Source: Pontiellaceae bacterium
Lineage (GTDB): Bacteria; Verrucomicrobiota; Kiritimatiellia; Kiritimatiellales; Pontiellaceae
DNA length: 31,961 nucleotides
Assembly (NCBI GenBank): GCA_016937035.1
Contig: JAFGWS010000137.1
Location: 1-31,961 of the forward strand
Direction: 5' to 3'
Position numbers and translations under genes: made by a program
Shown here: in pieces, positions 26,176 to 31,961 of the stretch
How positions within the stretch are numbered: the first letter of the stretch is position 1
Layout of the letters: every line of letters starts with the position of its first letter
Notes under the pieces: model-generated
What the model was told of the DNA's origin: nothing
Seen by the model: only the letters and a program-made list of their open reading frames with translations
The model's database searches: none

Positions 26176-26303
26176 GTAGTGAGCGGGCAGAACGCTTTCA
26201 CCATAAAGTGCAATGGTTCGAGCGGCGTTATGGCGCAGTACCTGTTGGTCCGGCGGGTTTTCCGTCTATTTTAATCCATGGTTAATTCGGGGATGTTCGT
26301 TTA

Positions 26304-26987
26304 ATGGGAATGAATAAGGAAAAGAGTCTGGGGGCCGTCCCATCGCACAGGAAAATGTCGGTTGAGTCGGTGGCTATCGTACTGGTCGCCTGCATTTGCG
26401 GCTGGTTCATGATGCAACTGGAAATCCTGGGGGTCCGCATTCTGGTGCCCCACTTCGGCAGCTCGGTCTACGTATCCGGCAGCGTGATCGGGGTTTTCCT
26501 GCTCAGCCTTTCGGTGGGCTACATGCTGGGCGGATGGTTGAGCAGCAGGCGCGATGCATGGATCATGCTTGGAAGCGCGATGCTGGCGGTGGGGATCTGG
26601 AAATGCCTGATTCCCTTGATAGATAAGCCGCTCTGCGATTCGATCTTTAATACCGGGGTCAATGAAAAATGGGGATCGCTTCTGGCCTCCCTTGCCCTGT
26701 TTGGCTTTCCCACCGTATTGCTGGGGACGATTTCGCCGGTGGTGGTTCATTGGTTGACGACTCGCACCGGCCAATCTGGATTCAGTGCCGGCTTGGTGCT
26801 TGCGACCTCCACCATGGCCAGTTTTGCGGGGTGTTTGGTTACGGCATTCTATCTTGTGGAGCTTTCGTTGAGGGACACGCTCTACGTTTCGGGGGGGATC
26901 ATGGTGGTCTTGGGTTGCGTTGCGTTGGTTGTTGCAGCGATAAGATCTCGAATGGTTCGAGTTGGTAACAAAGGAGTTGAACAATGA
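26304..26987 (+). CDS. Membrane protein resembling the N-terminal half of fused MFS/spermidine synthase proteins
   Basis: This 227-residue inner-membrane protein has about six hydrophobic helices. The first carries CICGWFMMQLEILGVRILVPHFGSSVYVSGSVIG, the arrangement of the N-terminal membrane domain of long 'fused MFS/spermidine synthase' proteins (conserved MxLExxxxRxLxPxFGxSxxxW-type block). Other helices are at GVFLLSLSVGYMLGGWL, LLASLALFGFPTVLLGTISPVVV and GLVLATSTMASFAGCLVTAFYL. It ends by a four-base overlap (ATGA) with a gene for the matching soluble domain, so the usual single protein is split in two here. GC-rich runs of G make its base use unlike the C-leaning genes around it, which hints at transfer. 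Its role is unknown; the start could also be the second Met at 26310. Confidence 0.7.
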   Translation: MGMNKEKSLGAVPSHRKMSVESVAIVLVACICGWFMMQLEILGVRILVPHFGSSVYVSGSVIGVFLLSLSVGYMLGGWLSSRRDAWIMLGSAMLAVGIWKCLIPLIDKPLCDSIFNTGVNEKWGSLLASLALFGFPTVLLGTISPVVVHWLTTRTGQSGFSAGLVLATSTMASFAGCLVTAFYLVELSLRDTLYVSGGIMVVLGCVALVVAAIRSRMVRVGNKGVEQ

Positions 26988-27937
26988 AAATTCGGTTTAC
27001 GCGTAGCGCGCTGCTGGGATGTGTCTGCTTTTCTTGTCTCTTCCCGCAGGCGTCGACCCTTGCCTTCAATCCCGACTTCGGGGAAATGGCACATGAAAAG
27101 AATTCGCTCTACACGAGCATCTATGTCTACCAGTCCGGAACCATGGCCACGCTCCAGTTCGGCAAGCGGCAGACATCCACCGTACAAAGCCAGGTCGACC
27201 TGGCCAAGCCCCGCGTCCACATGCTTGAATATTCGGAAATGACGTTCAGCAGCCTGCTGTACAATGCCGAACCGAAACGACTGCTTGTGCTGGGCCTGGG
27301 CGGCGGCGTGATTCCCCGCGAGATGCGGCACTATTTCCCGGAGTTGGAGATCGACGTCGCCGAGATCGACAAGGCAATCGAGCCGATCGCCAGCAAATAT
27401 TTCGGGTTCAAGACCGACAAAAAACTCAAGGTGCACGAGGTCGATGGCCGTGTGTTTGTCAAGCGGCAGCTCAGACTCGATCCGGTCCCGAAATACGACA
27501 TCATCATTCTCGACGCCTTTAATGGCGACTATATTCCCTTCCATCTGATGACGAAGGAATTCTTGGAGGAGCTGAAGGGATTGCTGTCCGACAAAGGAGT
27601 GGTGGTTGCCAATGTGTTTTATACGAACCAACTGTTTGACGCCGAATTCAAAACGTTTCTGGACGTGTTCGGGCGCTGCCAGGCCTACTACGGAGAAAAC
27701 TCCGGGAACGCCATGCTGGTTTCCCTCGCTCCGGGAATTCCGCTCCTGACCAATACCGAAGCGGTTTCCAAGGCAAGCGAAGTTCAGAAAAAGGTGGGCT
27801 TGTCCTTTGATCTGGTTCGTATTGCAGGAATGCTGAACACAGAGCATAAACCGGACGCCTCGGTCAAGGTGCTCACCGATGACCGCGCGCCTGTAAACCA
27901 GTTGAAAGAGCGGGAAGCCAAGGTCGACAAGGATTGA
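26984..27937 (+). CDS. Spermidine-synthase-like protein with N-terminal signal or anchor
   Basis: This 317-residue protein has a hydrophobic N-terminus (about residues 8-28, with three cysteines) after a basic start, so it is exported or membrane-anchored. The methyltransferase-like Rossmann fold shows LLVLGLGGGVIPREM near 105, the acidic strand VAEIDKAIEPIA, VDGRVFVK and DIIILDAFNGDYIPFHL near 167-183. True spermidine synthases have DxxD at this last site; here it reads DAFN, so the second catalytic Asp is missing. This variant is, as I recall, common in the MFS-fused subgroup, and aminopropyl transfer should not be assumed. GGAG lies 8 bases before the ATG, within the end of the membrane gene. 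The pair must act together at the membrane; substrate unknown. Confidence 0.75.
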   Translation: MKIRFTRSALLGCVCFSCLFPQASTLAFNPDFGEMAHEKNSLYTSIYVYQSGTMATLQFGKRQTSTVQSQVDLAKPRVHMLEYSEMTFSSLLYNAEPKRLLVLGLGGGVIPREMRHYFPELEIDVAEIDKAIEPIASKYFGFKTDKKLKVHEVDGRVFVKRQLRLDPVPKYDIIILDAFNGDYIPFHLMTKEFLEELKGLLSDKGVVVANVFYTNQLFDAEFKTFLDVFGRCQAYYGENSGNAMLVSLAPGIPLLTNTEAVSKASEVQKKVGLSFDLVRIAGMLNTEHKPDASVKVLTDDRAPVNQLKEREAKVDKD

Positions 27938-27956
27938 TCCTGGATTCGACAGTGCT

Positions 27957-28379
27957 CTAGCTGACGTCAATCAGTTCGAGCGCAAAGTTCAGATTTTTTC
28001 CAGCGAGCTGATGATTCGCATTGATGGTGATGGTGGTTTCCTCAATCGAAGTAATGTAAACCGGAATCGGAAGCCCCTTCGGACCCTCCATATGGAGCGT
28101 CATTCCGACTTCCGGCTCCAAGCCTTCGGGGAGTTGAGAGCGCTCGAGCTGAAGAACCAGATCCTCACGATATTCCCCATACGCTTCGGCTGCAGGAATG
28201 TGAATGGTCTTTTTTTCACCCACCGCCATATCAGCCACGCCCTTCTCGAAACCGGGAATAACCTTACCGGCACCCATTTCGAATTCGAGCGGCTCGCGCC
28301 CAACGGAGGAATCAAACTGCGTCCCATCGTCCAGCGTTCCTGTGTAGTGGATTTTCACCGTTTTGCCGTTTTCGATCAT
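27957..28379 (-). CDS. FKBP-type peptidyl-prolyl cis-trans isomerase, SlyD-like
   Basis: This 140-residue cytoplasmic folding helper catalyses proline isomerisation. The FKBP core starts VKIHYTGTLDDGTQFDSS and continues PLEFEMGAGKVIPGFEKGVADMAVGEKK. The inserted chaperone flap follows (about 70-120, with AEAYGEYREDLVLQLERSQLP). The core resumes with NHQLAGKNLNFALELIDV, the standard SlyD-type ending. The metal-binding His-rich tail of E. coli SlyD is absent. I start at ATG 28379 with AAAGGA upstream; the frame open to 28445 adds 22 residues not seen in the family. Confidence 0.92.
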   Translation of the reverse strand: MIENGKTVKIHYTGTLDDGTQFDSSVGREPLEFEMGAGKVIPGFEKGVADMAVGEKKTIHIPAAEAYGEYREDLVLQLERSQLPEGLEPEVGMTLHMEGPKGLPIPVYITSIEETTITINANHQLAGKNLNFALELIDVS

Positions 28380-28516
28380 AATAAGATTTCCTTTCAGGTT
28401 TCCCTCGCAAGTTAAAGGTGTAACTGACTTACACCCTAAAAGCAACAGCTAAACCAAACGCTTTCTACACCAGCGGTTTAAAAAGGATTTATCTTCAGAA
28501 AGTTCGCCTAAAACCG

Positions 28517-30433
28517 TCAGCCGCACTCGCCCAACTCCTCAACCGTTGTTTCCCACTCGGATTCAAGCTGTTGGATCCGTTTCTGAATATCAGCAAGGCG
28601 CGTGTTGATCGCGGCAAAATCAGCATCGCGCCGACTCATCATCTCTTCAGTAAGCGCAGCCTGCTCCTCCGTCAATGTATCGATTTGAACCTCAATTTTC
28701 CGAAGGGCCTTTTCCGCCTCACGCTGTTGAGCGCGCGCCTTACGTGCATCCTTGCCTTTGGCGGCAGGTTTAGTCGCCTCCTGCCCCGGAATTTTTTTCA
28801 GGTTTCCAGTTTCAGGTTTCAGGTTTCTTTCTTCCTGCTTCTCTAAATAGTAATCGTACCCGCCGGGGAACCGCGATACCCCGCTGTCATCAATCGCCAC
28901 AATATGCTCAGCAATTTGACGCACAAAAGTCACGTCATGGCTGACCACACACAATGCGCCTTTATACTCCTTCAGCGCCGACTCCAGCGCCTCGCGCCCG
29001 TTAATGTCCAGATGCGTCGTCGGTTCGTCGAGCAGCAGAAAGTTGGGCGGATCAATAAACAGACGAGCAAACGCCAACCGGATTTTTTCACCGCCGCTGA
29101 GTACTTCACATTTTTTATCGACGTAGTCGCCGCTGAAGCCGAACCCGCCGAGCAGACCGCGCACCTGTGCGTCGGATGCCGCGGGATTCGCCTCCTTAAC
29201 GATGTGGAAGGCACTCTTTTCAGGCGGCATGGTTTCTGCAAAATCCTGGCTCTGGTAACCGATAACCACCTTATGGCCGAGCACCCGTTTTCCTTCCACC
29301 GGCTCCAGTTGTCCGGCCAGTGTACGCAGCAGTGTGGTCTTCCCCATCCCGTTATACCCCACCAGCGCGACCTTCTCTCCGCGGTTAATATTCAGGCTGA
29401 GTCCTCTGTAAATCCACCGTTTCTGATCATACGTAAATCCGGCATTTTCCAATCGAATAATTTCATGCCCGCTGTGCGGCGGCTCAGCCAATCGGATCCG
29501 AGAAAGGTTTGGCGCCGTCGTCGGCGCTTCAATGGTTTCCATCTTTTCGAGCTGCTTAATCCGGCTCTGTACCTGCGAGGCCTTCGTACTCTTGGCGCGG
29601 AAACGACGGACAAAGCTTTCAATCCGTTCGCGTTCGCGATCCTGGTTGCGCTTTGCCGCCAACTGATGCTCCATGCGCGTTACGCGTTCCTTCAGGTAAT
29701 AATCATACCCGCCCTGATAACGCGTAGCGTTTCCGCCGGCGATTTCCAGCGTCACCGTCGCCAGCGAGCGCAGTAGATAACGGTCATGGGAAATCAGCAG
29801 CATGGTTCCTTCATAGCCGCGCAAAAATTTCTGCAGCCACTCCACGGCGGGCAAGTCAAGATAGTTCGACGGCTCGTCCAGCATCAGCAGATCCGGATGG
29901 GCAATGAGCGTACGCGCCAGCTCCGCACGCATCTGCCACCCGCCGGAAAAGGATGCGAACGGCCGACCGAACTCCGCCTCATGAAACCCGAGTCCGCCCA
30001 ACGCCGCCTCCGCCCGTGCGCGCATTTCATATCCGCCCAAATGCTCGAAGGTATGCTGAAGTTCACCGATCCGGCGCAGCGACCGCTCCTTCTCCTCCAA
30101 CGTCATCGAACCGATGCGCGACTCCAGCGTATGAATCTCCACCGGAATCGTCTTGAGCTCAGGAATTGAATCCTCGGTATACCCGAGCAGCGACTGATTA
30201 ACTGCGTGCGGATTGAGCTGCTGATGCAGGTGCCCCAGACGCACGTTCTTCGGCAGTGTAATGTCGCCGCCATCCACCTCCGCCTCGCCGCAGAGCAGAT
30301 TAAAGATCGTACTCTTCCCCGCCCCATTCGGCCCAACCACACCAACCCGCTCGGCCGCGTTAATGCGGAACGTCACATCGCACAGCACCTCCTGTGCGCC
30401 AAACCGCTTCGTTACCTGTATAAAATCGATCAT
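28517..30433 (-). CDS. ABC-F family ATPase (Uup/YbiT/EttA class)
   Basis: This 638-residue cytoplasmic protein has two ABC domains and no membrane part, as in ABC-F factors that act on ribosomes. Domain 1 has Walker A GPNGAGKST (34-42), signature FSGGWQMRAELA and Walker B LLMLDEPSNYLDL. A charged helical linker follows (ERERIESFVRRFRAKSTKASQ). Domain 2 has Walker A GYNGMGKTT, signature LSGGEKIRLAFA and LLLDEPTTHLDI. A C-terminal coiled coil (about 550-638) resembles the DNA-binding tail of Uup. Just ahead of that coil a short tandem DNA repeat is translated as KPETGNLKK. I start at ATG 30433, where the family begins (MIDFIQVTKRFG); no ribosome binding site is seen there, and the upstream frame to 30562 looks non-coding. 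Confidence 0.92.
   Translation of the reverse strand: MIDFIQVTKRFGAQEVLCDVTFRINAAERVGVVGPNGAGKSTIFNLLCGEAEVDGGDITLPKNVRLGHLHQQLNPHAVNQSLLGYTEDSIPELKTIPVEIHTLESRIGSMTLEEKERSLRRIGELQHTFEHLGGYEMRARAEAALGGLGFHEAEFGRPFASFSGGWQMRAELARTLIAHPDLLMLDEPSNYLDLPAVEWLQKFLRGYEGTMLLISHDRYLLRSLATVTLEIAGGNATRYQGGYDYYLKERVTRMEHQLAAKRNQDRERERIESFVRRFRAKSTKASQVQSRIKQLEKMETIEAPTTAPNLSRIRLAEPPHSGHEIIRLENAGFTYDQKRWIYRGLSLNINRGEKVALVGYNGMGKTTLLRTLAGQLEPVEGKRVLGHKVVIGYQSQDFAETMPPEKSAFHIVKEANPAASDAQVRGLLGGFGFSGDYVDKKCEVLSGGEKIRLAFARLFIDPPNFLLLDEPTTHLDINGREALESALKEYKGALCVVSHDVTFVRQIAEHIVAIDDSGVSRFPGGYDYYLEKQEERNLKPETGNLKKIPGQEATKPAAKGKDARKARAQQREAEKALRKIEVQIDTLTEEQAALTEEMMSRRDADFAAINTRLADIQKRIQQLESEWETTVEELGECG
28799..28827. 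repeat. Short GTTTCAG-type tandem repeat within the ABC-F gene
   Basis: Four imperfect copies of CAGGTTTC/CAGTTTC follow one another, read in frame as part of NLKPETGNLKK in the linker before the C-terminal coiled coil. Confidence 0.6.
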
Positions 30434-30755
30434 AATGCAAAGGAGGAGAACGCTACCGAACCATGGCCCCGCTGAGTAGCTTAGAATTTGATTTTCTCTT
30501 TGCGCCCTCACTTCTACCGTTCCCCCTATTGGGATATACGTGCACCACCTTAAAGTACGCACTGCGCAGATTGACCGAACTGAATACCTTGTCGGTCAGG
30601 CAAATCCATTTCGTTTCCTTTCCAATTCCTGGTGAACCAGCACATAGTTATCGCTCGCCGCCGCCTCTTCCCGAGCGCCGTCTTCATGGTAAGCAGCCGT
30701 TTCAGCGAATCAAACGTACGCGTTTCCAGCACTCAACCCGGATAAATCCGTTTGA
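30434..30755. other. 322-base gap without an intact gene
   Basis: It separates the pseudouridine synthase from the ABC-F gene, both on the minus strand. It contains frame fragments with protein-like composition on the minus strand (see the possible reverse-transcriptase remnant) but no intact gene, and the plus-strand frame at 30463-30783 looks spurious. Promoter elements for the ABC-F gene are not evident. Confidence 0.55.
30453..30650 (-). pseudogene. Possible remnant of a group II intron-type reverse transcriptase N-terminus
   Basis: On the minus strand one frame reads GSPGIGKETKWICLTDKVF and then SSVNLRSAYFKVVH before losing sense and stopping at 30453. From memory this resembles the N-terminus of group II intron or related reverse transcriptases (W-x-SLTDKVY-x-x-x-NL-x-x-A-x-x-KV). 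The GAGVDG motif that should follow is absent, and a second protein-like frame (EEAAASDNYVLVHQELERKR) abuts it in another phase. If real it is a short, decayed fragment. Confidence 0.3.
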
Positions 30756-31487
30756 TCAGAAACGTTCATCCTCCCGAAGATAACGCCACTGGCCGTTCGG
30801 GAGGTTGCCGAGCATAATTTTCCCGATGCGAATGCGCTTGAGGCCAACCACCTGAAGCCCGACCATCTCGCACATACGGCGAATCTGTCGCTTCTTGCCT
30901 TCGTGCAGAATAAAACGCAGCTGATCGTTGTTCTGCCAGCTTACCTGCGCACGCTTGAGCGGCTTTCCGTCTAACTCCAGCCCATGATTCAACAACCGAA
31001 GCCCTTCCTCCGAAAGCGATCCATGAACGCGTACGAGATATTCCTTATCGACCGATGAATCCTCGCCGATAATTTGACGGGCGACACGGCCGTCCTGTGT
31101 AAGCACCAGCAGGCCGTTTGAATCAATATCGAGCCGCCCAGCGGGGGCCATTCCGCGGAGTTGCGCCGGGTTAAATTTTCGAGGAAACCGATCTTCGCGC
31201 CATCGGGTTTTGGCAGAGATCAGCGAAACCGCCGCCTTATACCCATCCTCCGGCTGACCGGAAACATAGCCGATGGGTTTATTCATCAAAATCGTCACCT
31301 GTGCGTCGCGCCGTTTGCGCCCCGCTTCAGCCAGCTCAATGACCGCATCCGGAGGCACGCGCGTCCCCAGCTCAGAAACCACCTCGCCGTCCACCAACAC
31401 GAGCCCGCGCTCAATATAGCGATCGGCCTCCCGACGGGAACACATGCCCCGCCCCGCCATTATTTTTGATAATCGTTCCATCTGCAT
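30756..31487 (-). CDS. RNA pseudouridine synthase, RsuA/RluB/RluF family
   Basis: This 243-residue enzyme isomerises uridine to pseudouridine in rRNA. An N-terminal S4 RNA-binding domain ([20 protein letters not shown], about 4-50) precedes the catalytic domain. That domain has [10 protein letters not shown], the catalytic Asp120 in [19 protein letters not shown], the VDKEYLVRV strand, and [28 protein letters not shown]. The tail [12 protein letters not shown] resembles that of RluF (23S U2604) more than RsuA, but I would not fix the target. The start is one of two close ATG codons (31487 or 31481); no ribosome binding site is seen. The frame beyond 31487 adds 20 residues outside the family. 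Confidence 0.9.
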   Translation of the reverse strand: MQMERLSKIMAGRGMCSRREADRYIERGLVLVDGEVVSELGTRVPPDAVIELAEAGRKRRDAQVTILMNKPIGYVSGQPEDGYKAAVSLISAKTRWREDRFPRKFNPAQLRGMAPAGRLDIDSNGLLVLTQDGRVARQIIGEDSSVDKEYLVRVHGSLSEEGLRLLNHGLELDGKPLKRAQVSWQNNDQLRFILHEGKKRQIRRMCEMVGLQVVGLKRIRIGKIMLGNLPNGQWRYLREDERF

Positions 31488-31587
31488 GTAGAGGAGTGTC
31501 GAGATTTGATACACAATTTTCAAGCGGCGAGCGCACGGATTTATCAAAAAAAATAAACTGGTAAAACCCCGAGTGGTTTAGTAACCA

Positions 31588-31621
31588 TTGGTTCGTTAAT
31601 ATGTGGCACGCAACGAACCAA
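31588..31621. promoter_or_regulatory. Perfect inverted repeat upstream of the DUF485 gene, possible operator or leader hairpin
   Basis: TTGGTTCGTT (31588-31597) and AACGAACCAA (31612-31621) are exact inverted repeats around a 14-base centre. The element ends 5 bases before the ribosome binding site of the DUF485 gene, so it could be a repressor site or a leader RNA hairpin. There is no T-tract after it, so it is not a simple terminator. Confidence 0.55.
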
Positions 31622-31643
31622 ACCATTGAGGGGGAATATCAGT

Positions 31644-31931
31644 ATGTTACATGAACCAGCCACGAAGACGGAGAAGGACAATGCGTCGGAGTGGAAATCG
31701 AAATTGGGCATTAAGCTGTTTTGGCTTTACTGCATCGTATATATGGGCTTTGTTGGGATTGCTGTATTTGCACCCGACGCGATGAAAACGCCTGTTCTCG
31801 CGGGAACAAACCTCGCGATCATCTATGGAGTGGCATTGATTATTTTCGCGATCATTCTCGGGATCATTTATAATCATGTATGCACGAAAAAAGAGGATGA
31901 GATGAACAACAAAGACGAGGAGGCTGAATAA
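31644..31931 (+). CDS. DUF485 family small membrane protein
   Basis: This 95-residue inner-membrane protein has two hydrophobic helices (about 25-45, FWLYCIVYMGFVGIAVFAP, and about 57-80, NLAIIYGVALIIFAIILGIIY) joined by a short TPVLAG loop, with an acidic tail. This is the DUF485/YjcH layout; family members sit next to ActP-type acetate/cation symporters. I start at ATG 31644, behind GAGGGGG at 31627-31633, and not at the TTG at 31626. Its stop codon shares one base with the next start, so the two are coupled. Ribosome binding site spacing is about 10 bases. Confidence 0.8.
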   Translation: MLHEPATKTEKDNASEWKSKLGIKLFWLYCIVYMGFVGIAVFAPDAMKTPVLAGTNLAIIYGVALIIFAIILGIIYNHVCTKKEDEMNNKDEEAE

Positions 31932-31961
31932 TGAATTATACAGCAAACCCTCTTGCCGTCG
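31931..31961 (+). CDS. Start of next gene, probably sodium:solute (acetate-type) symporter, cut by window end
   Basis: Only the first ten codons (MNYTANPLAV) are present. The ATG overlaps the DUF485 stop (TAATG). The symporter call rests only on the usual DUF485-symporter pairing and not on the visible residues. Confidence 0.5.
   Translation, partial: MNYTANPLAV

Larger units (their letters stand above)
25867..26303. other. 437-base gap without a confident gene
   Basis: The left half (25915-26139, minus strand) is open in one frame but has no proper start. The centre has a run of nine C residues (26112-26120) next to a palindromic repeat (about 26121-26175). The right part (26180-26303) shows no gene; a possible promoter for the membrane gene at 26304 must lie there but I cannot place it. 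Confidence 0.6.

Noticed and set aside
26076..26285. Plus-strand open frame of 69 codons in the repeat gap
   Set aside because: It runs through the C-tract and the palindrome, has no ribosome binding site, and its composition follows the repeat.
28904..29776. Plus-strand open frame of 290 codons opposite the ABC-F gene
   Set aside because: The minus-strand ABC-F protein has both Walker A, signature and Walker B sets; the plus-strand frame has no recognisable motif.
30463..30783. Plus-strand open frame of 106 codons with AAAGGAGGAG some 15 bases upstream
   Set aside because: The purine-rich site is too far from the ATG, the product has no recognisable motif, and the frame runs into the pseudouridine synthase gene on the other strand.
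1..31961. tRNA, rRNA, CRISPR array, integrase or full insertion sequence
   Set aside because: I saw no tRNA-like cloverleaf with a TTCGA arm, no rRNA sequence, no regularly spaced direct repeats and no transposase or integrase motif.

Overview
The window looks like a stretch of a Gram-negative, strictly or facultatively anaerobic bacterial chromosome. LpxK (lipid A kinase) and a type II secretion secretin imply an outer membrane. An [FeFe] hydrogenase of the trimeric, electron-bifurcating type implies fermentative hydrogen metabolism. The lipoprotein and secreted-protein style, the split spermidine-synthase-like pair and the short palindromic repeats fit a member of the PVC group, perhaps Kiritimatiellota. 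That placement is inference from general features; there is no rRNA here to settle it.

Layout: 1-3.6 kb carries hydB and hydA, ended by a clear rho-independent terminator. 3.6-7.9 kb holds an orphan GspD-like secretin, a MurC/Mpl-like Mur ligase and a SpoU rRNA methyltransferase, packed head to tail. 8.0-9.3 kb has a solitary ribbon-helix-helix protein, then thioredoxin and a nitroreductase on the minus strand. 9.4-12.4 kb has an RlmD-type RNA methyltransferase and a cardiolipin synthase on the plus strand, converging on coaE-rho at 12.4-14.7 kb. 14.8-17.5 kb holds a sodium/bile-acid type transporter and a fused pabB-pabC gene. 17.6-19.1 kb is the fetA-fetB ABC transporter. 19.1-24.8 kb is a minus-strand run: lipoprotein, lpxK, metK, a DEDDh exonuclease, purQ and pyrF. 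25.0-28.0 kb is more accessory: a small secreted protein, a DUF6868-like membrane protein, a repeat-rich non-coding gap and a two-gene membrane/spermidine-synthase-like pair. 28.0-31.5 kb has a SlyD-like isomerase, an ABC-F protein and a pseudouridine synthase, with a degenerate stretch that may be a reverse-transcriptase relic. The window ends in a DUF485 gene and the first codons of the next gene, probably a sodium:solute symporter.

Most genes are housekeeping (nucleotide, folate, SAM, CoA and lipid A synthesis, RNA modification, transcription termination). The most unusual signal is repeat DNA that has become coding sequence. The pabB-pabC fusion carries two different palindromic elements read through in frame (16662-16739 and 16078-16126), and the ABC-F gene carries a short GTTTCAG-type tandem repeat in its linker. 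This resembles what is known from Rickettsia palindromic elements, here in an unrelated lineage.

All family calls rest on reading motifs by eye; no database search was possible.
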